A stretch of DNA of 64,000 bases, from contig CALIUY010000002.1 of assembly GCA_938048455.1 (NCBI GenBank), forward strand, positions 1 to 64,000, in the 5' to 3' direction. The notes under the pieces were generated by a model. That model saw only the letters and a list, made by a program, of their open reading frames with translations, was not told the origin of the DNA and did no database searches. Of the stretch, positions 59,783 to 64,000 are shown piece after piece. A program made the position numbers and the translations under genes. The stretch's first letter is position 1, and every line of letters begins with the position of its first letter. The stretch is from an uncultured Desulfobacterales bacterium (lineage in GTDB: Bacteria; Desulfobacterota; Desulfobacteria; Desulfobacterales; SpSt-501).

Positions 59783-60367
59783 TCAGGGGCGTCGCCGGCG
59801 AACCAGATCGGCGAAAAAGGCGTGAAAACGCAGATCGGGGGTCAGCTCCGGATGGAACGCCGTGGTTAGAAGCCGCCCCTGACGCGCCGCGACCGGCGTT
59901 CCGTCCGCGAGCCGGGCGAGGATGTGGACGCCTTCGCCGACGGCGGTGATCCGCGGGGCGCGGATGAAAACCCCGGGAAAAGGGGCCTCCAGGCCGTCTT
60001 CGATCTCCGCGACGGAAAGCGGCTCCTCGAAGCTTTCGATCTGGCGGCCGAAGGCGTTTCTCTCGACGGCGATGTCCAGGAGCGCAAGCAATGGCCGGCC
60101 GCCCGAGACCTCGCGCGCCATGAGGATCATGCCGGCGCAGGTCCCCCAGACGGCATGATCCCGCGCGAAGGCACGAAGCGGCTCGACCCAATCCCCCGCC
60201 GTGAGCAGGCGGCCGATCGCCGTGCTCTCGCCGCCCGGGACGATGAGCCCCTGAAGACCTTCGAGCTCCGAAACGGTGCGCACCTCGCGGGCGTCGATGG
60301 CCAGGCGCCGCAGGTGCGCAAGATGCTCCCGCACCCCGCCCTGAAGGGCCAGCACCCCGATCCGCAT
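59783..60367 (-). CDS. pdxT: pyridoxal 5'-phosphate synthase glutaminase subunit
   Basis: Class I glutamine amidotransferase subunit that supplies ammonia to PdxS for PLP synthesis. The 194-residue protein shows 'GVLALQGGVREHLAHLRRL' at the N-terminus, 'LIVPGGESTAIGRLL' (oxyanion strand), the catalytic Cys in 'WGTCAGMILMA' and the His/Glu pair in 'LTTAFHPELTPDLRFH'. Length is typical. It begins 12 bases after the pdxS stop and is surely co-transcribed with it; expression is probably under the divergent PdxR-type regulator. The DXP-independent PLP route is thus present. Confidence 0.95.
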   Translation of the reverse strand: MRIGVLALQGGVREHLAHLRRLAIDAREVRTVSELEGLQGLIVPGGESTAIGRLLTAGDWVEPLRAFARDHAVWGTCAGMILMAREVSGGRPLLALLDIAVERNAFGRQIESFEEPLSVAEIEDGLEAPFPGVFIRAPRITAVGEGVHILARLADGTPVAARQGRLLTTAFHPELTPDLRFHAFFADLVRRRRP

Positions 60368-60379
60368 GGCTTTCCCCCG

Positions 60380-61288
60380 TCAGCGGCCGCGCGCGGCCAG
60401 GCGCTCCGCCGGGCCGAGCGAGCCGGCGCTGACCCCGCTCATCGCCTCCCCCAGCCCCGTGCTCACCTCGGCCAGACGCCGCGGGTCGTTGAAGTGGGCG
60501 ACGGCCAGCACGATCGCTTGGGCGCGGCGGGCGGGGTCGGCGCTCTTGAAGATGCCCGAGCCCACGAAAACGCCGTCCAGCCCGAGCTGCATCATCAGCG
60601 CCGCGTCCGCCGGGGTGGCGATGCCGCCGGCGGCGAAGTTGACCACCGGCAGGCGCCCCAGCTCGCGGGTTTGCCGCACGAGTTCCGGCGGGACGCGCAT
60701 TTGGGCCGCGGTGGCTTCCAGCTCGGCCTCGGAGAGCGCCTCGAGCGCCCGGATCTCTTCGATCACGGTCCGCGCGTGGCGCACGGCTTCCACGATATCG
60801 CCGGTCCCGGCTTCGCCCTTCGTCCGGATCATCGCCGCTCCCTCGGCGATGCGGCGCAGGGCTTCGCCCAAATCGCGGCAGCCGCAGACGAAGGGCACGC
60901 CGAAGGCATGCTTGTCGACATGGCGGGATTCGTCGGCGGGGGTGAGCACTTCGCTTTCATCCACGTAGTCCACGCCGATCGCTTCGAGAATCTGCGCCTC
61001 CGCGAAGTGCCCGATGCGGCACTTGGCCATCACCGGGATGCTGACCGCCTCCATGATCTCCCGGATCCGCCGCGGGTCGGCCATCCGGGCGACTCCTCCC
61101 TGGGCGCGGATGTCGGCCGGGACCCGCTCGAGAGCCATCACGGCCACGGCCCCGGCCTCCTCGGCGATCCGCGCCTGCTCGGTGGAAACGACATCCAGGA
61201 TCACCCCGCCCTGGAGCATGCGGGCGAGGCCGGCCTTGACGGTGAAACTCCCCGATCGTTTCGGGGTTCTGACGGGTCGGGTTTCCAC
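60380..61288 (-). CDS. pdxS: pyridoxal 5'-phosphate synthase lyase subunit
   Basis: Forms PLP from ribose 5-phosphate, glyceraldehyde 3-phosphate and ammonia, as a large ring with PdxT. The 302-residue TIM barrel has '[20 protein letters not shown]' at the N-terminus, the lysine of the first covalent adduct in '[15 protein letters not shown]', '[17 protein letters not shown]' and '[20 protein letters not shown]', as well as '[20 protein letters not shown]'. The two catalytic lysines are placed as usual (near residues 89 and 157). AAGGAGGG lies 6 bases ahead of the start, which by position is a GTG. The divergent gap with pdxR carries the probable operator. Confidence 0.95.
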   Translation of the reverse strand: METRPVRTPKRSGSFTVKAGLARMLQGGVILDVVSTEQARIAEEAGAVAVMALERVPADIRAQGGVARMADPRRIREIMEAVSIPVMAKCRIGHFAEAQILEAIGVDYVDESEVLTPADESRHVDKHAFGVPFVCGCRDLGEALRRIAEGAAMIRTKGEAGTGDIVEAVRHARTVIEEIRALEALSEAELEATAAQMRVPPELVRQTRELGRLPVVNFAAGGIATPADAALMMQLGLDGVFVGSGIFKSADPARRAQAIVLAVAHFNDPRRLAEVSTGLGEAMSGVSAGSLGPAERLAARGR

Positions 61289-61358
61289 GGGAGCCCTCCT
61301 TGGGATCGGCAGTCGAATCCTCGAAGCTCCCCGGTTGCATAGCAGGCTGGTTTGGTGA

Positions 61359-61398
61359 ATAACAGATACAGATTTTCGCCAAAACGGCCATAACAGAT
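61359..61398. promoter_or_regulatory. candidate PdxR operator: ATAACAGAT direct repeats
   Basis: ATAACAGAT occurs at 61359-61367 and again at 61390-61398, 31 bases apart (about three helical turns), and a third ACAGAT follows the first at 61368-61373. They lie in the 111-base gap between divergent pdxS and the MocR-type regulator, the usual place for PdxR sites, which are often direct repeats. The second copy abuts the regulator's ATG. Confidence 0.6.
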
Positions 61399-61399
61399 C

Positions 61400-62863
61400 A
61401 TGGATCCCTTACCCGCGGAGACTCCTCCGGAGCGACGCTTCCGCTACCGGCGGCTTGCCGCCGATCTCGAGCGGCGCATCCGCGCAGGCGATTTCCGACC
61501 GGGGGACCGGCTGCCCTCGATCCGCCGCCTTCACCGCGCCACGGGCCTGAGCGTCAGCACCGTCTACCGCGCCTTTCTTGAGCTCGAGGAGGCCGGACTC
61601 GTTGAAGCCCATCCGCGCTCCGGCTACCGGGTGCAGCCGGCGCTATGGCCGCCGCCTCCTTCCCTCACGCACCGGCGCGTCAAACCCGCTCCGCAGCCGA
61701 TCCGCCTGGCCGCCGAGCTTTCCTCGGTCATCGCCGCGACGAGCGACCCCGAATTCGTCCCCCTGGGAAACACGGGGATGGACGCCGCCCACGTCCCCGC
61801 AAAGGCTTTCGCGCGGATGGTGCGGGAGATGAACCGCTTCGAGTGGCGCTCGCGGCTCGGCTACAGCCCTCCGGAGGGCTTGCCCGAACTGCGGCGCGAG
61901 ATCGCCCTTCGGGACGTCGGCCTCCCCGGCGGCTTCCGCGCCGAGGAGATCGTCGTGACCAGCGGCTGCACGGAGGCGATCGCGCTCGCGTTGCAGGCCG
62001 TCGCGCGGCCCGGCGATACGATCGCGGTGGAGTCGCCCACCCATTTCGCCGTCCTGCAGCTCTTGAAGGAACAGGGGATGCTTGCGGCCGAGGTGGTTGT
62101 GGATCCACGAGAAGGGATCCTTCTCGCGGACCTCGAGCACTGCCTCGAAAAACATCCGGTGCGCGCCTGTTTTCTCATGCCGCACTTCCAGAACCCGACC
62201 GGCGCGCTCATGCCGGCGCAAAAGAAAAAGCGGCTTCTCGAGATCCTTTCCCGCCGAGGGATCCCGGTCATCGTGGACGACATCAGCGCGCCGCTTCATT
62301 TTACGGGAAACCGCCCGCTTCCGCTGACGGCTTGGGACCGGCAGGGGCTGGTGATCCAGTGCTCTTCCTTTTCCAAGACCCTCGCCCCGGGACTGCGGAT
62401 CGGCTGGGTCGCCGCCCGCGGCGAGCGGCTGGAGAAGATCCGGCGGCTCAAAGCCGCGACCTCCATCTGCACCTCGAGCCTCGACCAGGCGATCGTGGCC
62501 CGGTTTCTCGCCTCCGGAGCCTACGACCGGCACCTTCTGCGGTTGCGCGTCGCCGTCGGCCGGCAGCGGTTGTTGACGGCGGACCTCGTCCGCCGCCACT
62601 TCCCGGAAGGGACCCGTTTCGCCCTGCCGCAGGGCGGAACCCTCCTTTGGATCGAATTGCCGCAAGGGATCGACGGACTCGAGCTCTACCGCCGCGCCTA
62701 TGCGCGGAAGATCGCCATCGTTCCCGGAGCGATCTGCGCGAACTCCCCCCGATTTCGGAATTTCATCCTGCTCAGCTGCGCAGGACCCGTCGATCCCCGC
62801 GTGTCCGCGGCGATCGTGACCCTGGGGGAGATCGCCCGCCGGGTGCAAGACCAAAGGTTTTGA
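61400..62863 (+). CDS. pdxR: MocR-family (GntR-aminotransferase) regulator, probable PdxR
   Basis: A 487-residue transcription factor. The N-terminal GntR winged helix (about 15-80) has '[20 protein letters not shown]' and '[20 protein letters not shown]'. A fold-type I aminotransferase-like domain (about 115-480) follows, with '[20 protein letters not shown]', '[20 protein letters not shown]' and the PLP-binding Lys in '[15 protein letters not shown]' (near residue 322). MocR proteins sense PLP and regulate pdxST, which is divergent here. No ribosome site is seen before the ATG; a -10-like CATAAC is only 6 bases upstream, so the mRNA may be leaderless. The next plausible start would cut the helix-turn-helix. 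Confidence 0.9.
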   Translation: MDPLPAETPPERRFRYRRLAADLERRIRAGDFRPGDRLPSIRRLHRATGLSVSTVYRAFLELEEAGLVEAHPRSGYRVQPALWPPPPSLTHRRVKPAPQPIRLAAELSSVIAATSDPEFVPLGNTGMDAAHVPAKAFARMVREMNRFEWRSRLGYSPPEGLPELRREIALRDVGLPGGFRAEEIVVTSGCTEAIALALQAVARPGDTIAVESPTHFAVLQLLKEQGMLAAEVVVDPREGILLADLEHCLEKHPVRACFLMPHFQNPTGALMPAQKKKRLLEILSRRGIPVIVDDISAPLHFTGNRPLPLTAWDRQGLVIQCSSFSKTLAPGLRIGWVAARGERLEKIRRLKAATSICTSSLDQAIVARFLASGAYDRHLLRLRVAVGRQRLLTADLVRRHFPEGTRFALPQGGTLLWIELPQGIDGLELYRRAYARKIAIVPGAICANSPRFRNFILLSCAGPVDPRVSAAIVTLGEIARRVQDQRF

Positions 62864-63331
62864 TCAGGTGCGTTTGCGGCCGCGGCGAGGGCTTTTCCGT
62901 GCCGCGGGAGCCGCGGCGATCGCGTAGGTGGCCAGCGCCCGGGCGACGGCCCGGCCGGAGCCGTCGGAGACGGTCGCCTCGCCCACGGCGATTCGGCGTC
63001 CGCAGTGGAGGATCCGGGCGCGGGCGAGGAGATCCTCGCCGTCGACGGGGCGGAGAAAGTTGATCTTGAGCTCGATGGTCGCAATCGGGGCGCGGTTTTC
63101 GATCAGGCCGAGAAGCGCGATCGCGATCGCCGAATCGGCTGCGGCGAAGACGACCCCGCCGTGGACCACACCGTTGGCGTTCAGCAGCCCCGCATCGTAG
63201 GGGACGCGGATGGAGGCTTCGCCGGGGGAGGCTTCCTCGACCCGCATGCCGACGCGCTTCCAGAAGGGGACCTTCAGGCTCCGGTAGCGGGAGAGCCAGG
63301 AGGCGGCGCGACGATCGGCGGGGGCGCTCAT
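62864..63331 (-). CDS. PaaI-type hotdog thioesterase family protein
   Basis: A 155-residue hotdog-fold protein starting at the ATG at 63331. The family signature 'GLLNANGVVHGGVVFAAADS' (residues about 48-67) carries the conserved Asn/His-Gly-Gly and the acidic residue. 'TIELKINFLRPVDGEDLLA' forms the following strand, and 'VATVSD'-like 'GEATVSDGSGRAVARAL' the last. Such enzymes hydrolyse acyl-CoA or aryl-CoA thioesters in the cytoplasm; the substrate is open. The C-terminus is Ala/Arg/Lys-rich. It overlaps the stop of the regulator upstream by 4 bases (ATGA) and abuts the convergent pdxR stop. Confidence 0.88.
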   Translation of the reverse strand: MSAPADRRAASWLSRYRSLKVPFWKRVGMRVEEASPGEASIRVPYDAGLLNANGVVHGGVVFAAADSAIAIALLGLIENRAPIATIELKINFLRPVDGEDLLARARILHCGRRIAVGEATVSDGSGRAVARALATYAIAAAPAARKSPRRGRKRT

Positions 63332-64000
63332 CGGCGGGTTTCCTTCCGGGCGGCGCGGTCCGGTCTTGCGGCCGGACGGGCGCGGAGGCGTGCGAATTCC
63401 TCGCGCACGAGCTTGCGGTAGAGGTGGTAGAAGAAAAGGCTCATGATCTCGACGAACTGCGCGCCTTTCTCCGCGAGGTCGTCCGTGGGAAGCGCGGTGA
63501 GGCGCTTTTCGTAGTAGGCGCGGTGGGAAGTGCGAACGAAGCGCCGCAGGAAGTCGGCCACCCGTTTCAGCTCGCGGGGGTTGTAGCCGTCCTTGGGGCC
63601 GAAGCCGAGGCGGTCCATGTCCACGATCAGCCGCGCGAGGATCACATCGTCGGCGGAATAGGCGGGGCGGCCGCCGCGGGATTCCGCGGCAAGGACCCCC
63701 CAGTCTTCCATCACCTCGAGCCATTTGCGGCCCAAGCCGGTGGCCTCACAAAAGGCCCGGCGGCCGACGACCTCGCGGGAGAGCAGCCGGTCGAGGGGAC
63801 GGAAATAGCGGTTGTGGAATGCCGACACCGCCCGATCGGAGCGGGACTGGCGGCGGTTCTGCCGCAGGATCTTCTTGATCTCGGGAATGGGGAGGAAGAA
63901 CTCCTCGCGGAGCTCACGGATCCAGAGCACGCGCCGCAGGTGCGCCTCGGAGTAATCCGGCAGGCGTCCTTGGGCCCTCCGGGGGCGGGGCAGAAGCCCC
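63328..64000 (-). CDS. MerR-like transcription regulator, N-terminus cut by the window end
   Basis: The frame stays open to the last base, so the ORF-track start (a GTG at 63930) is internal. The visible 223 codons begin 'GLLPRPRRAQGRLPDYSEAH', the wing of a MerR-type winged helix, followed by 'LRELREEFFLPIPEIKKIL'-like helix ('IRELREEFFLPIPEIKKILR'). A second helical segment, 'GLGRKWLEVMEDWGVLAAES' with 'RPAYSADDVILARLIVDMDR', looks like another MerR-type DNA-binding unit. The C-terminal part is helical. The first helices of the regulator lie outside. It is coupled to the thioesterase gene and may control it; its ligand is unknown. Confidence 0.75.
   Translation of the reverse strand, partial: GLLPRPRRAQGRLPDYSEAHLRRVLWIRELREEFFLPIPEIKKILRQNRRQSRSDRAVSAFHNRYFRPLDRLLSREVVGRRAFCEATGLGRKWLEVMEDWGVLAAESRGGRPAYSADDVILARLIVDMDRLGFGPKDGYNPRELKRVADFLRRFVRTSHRAYYEKRLTALPTDDLAEKGAQFVEIMSLFFYHLYRKLVREEFARLRARPAARPDRAARKETRR

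Noticed and set aside
1-64000. CRISPR arrays, phage modules, toxin-antitoxin or defence islands
   Set aside because: No regularly spaced repeats, integrase-att pairs, phage structural genes or adjacent toxin-antitoxin frames were seen; the lone methyltransferase has no partner.

Overview
The window looks like chromosome from a G+C-rich bacterium of the former Deltaproteobacteria (Desulfobacterota/Myxococcota-like). This is an inference from gene order and family types: xerC-hslV-hslU-argD-argH-dapF, an MglA/roadblock/PATAN signalling operon, an acyl-CoA transferase fused to a GNAT domain, and an EF-G of the mitochondrial-EFG1-like (spdEFG1) type. No rRNA, CRISPR, phage or plasmid module is visible. 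Apart from the first 3.4 kb, genes are packed tightly, often with ATGA or TGATG overlaps.

Layout. 1-3.4 kb: a decayed accessory strip of lower G+C with a broken IS481-type transposase, one intact orphan gene, and a frameshifted HAD-like phosphatase. 3.4-6.0 kb (minus): class-III aminotransferase, queF and a queuosine-precursor transporter. 6.1-18.9 kb (plus): lipoprotein, uracil-DNA glycosylase, NfeD protease plus slipin, a Rho-N-like small protein, then HAD-xerC-hslV-hslU-argD-argH-lipoprotein-dapF-folK-PP0621-pgsA. It ends with tRNA-Gly and tRNA-Cys behind a good sigma-70 promoter. 19.2-28.4 kb (minus): a sensory region with a zinc-ribbon Cache-HAMP protein, a winged-helix protein, a PATAN-type protein behind a near-consensus sigma-28 promoter, and two paralogous hybrid histidine kinases. 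28.4-33.4 kb (minus): flavin reductase, YihY/BrkB protein, DsrE-like protein, DUF2207 membrane protein and LemA. 33.7-35.6 kb (plus): chemoreceptor with a terminator. 35.6-40.4 kb (minus): flippase-like protein, RecA-fold ATPase, EF-G and Smr protein. 40.6-48.1 kb (plus): acyl-CoA transferase-GNAT, then the operon roadblock / MglA / unknown / REC-PATAN / roadblock-like / TPR-PilB ATPase. 48.1-54.1 kb: rsmG, phosphoesterase, UspA, PfkB kinase, coiled-coil peptide, Dus, Ysc84-like protein and an orphan DNA methyltransferase, with a parS-like palindrome near rsmG. 54.2-59.7 kb (plus): pgk, HAD, aroB, a chorismate mutase-AroE fusion and aroA. 59.8-62.9 kb: pdxT and pdxS divergent from a MocR/PdxR regulator. 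62.9-64 kb (minus): hotdog thioesterase and a truncated MerR-like regulator.

How the parts fit. The window mixes housekeeping (arginine, lysine, folate, shikimate and PLP synthesis, HslUV proteolysis, translation) with surface-behaviour signalling (chemoreceptors, hybrid kinases, PATAN proteins, MglA GTPase and a pilus-type ATPase). The features most worth following up are the MglA-TPR/PilB operon, sigma-28-like promoters in front of several signalling units, an intrinsic terminator between the promoter and start codon of the spdEFG1-type fusA, the ATAACAGAT direct repeats between pdxS and pdxR, the parS-like site, and the CM-AroE fusion.
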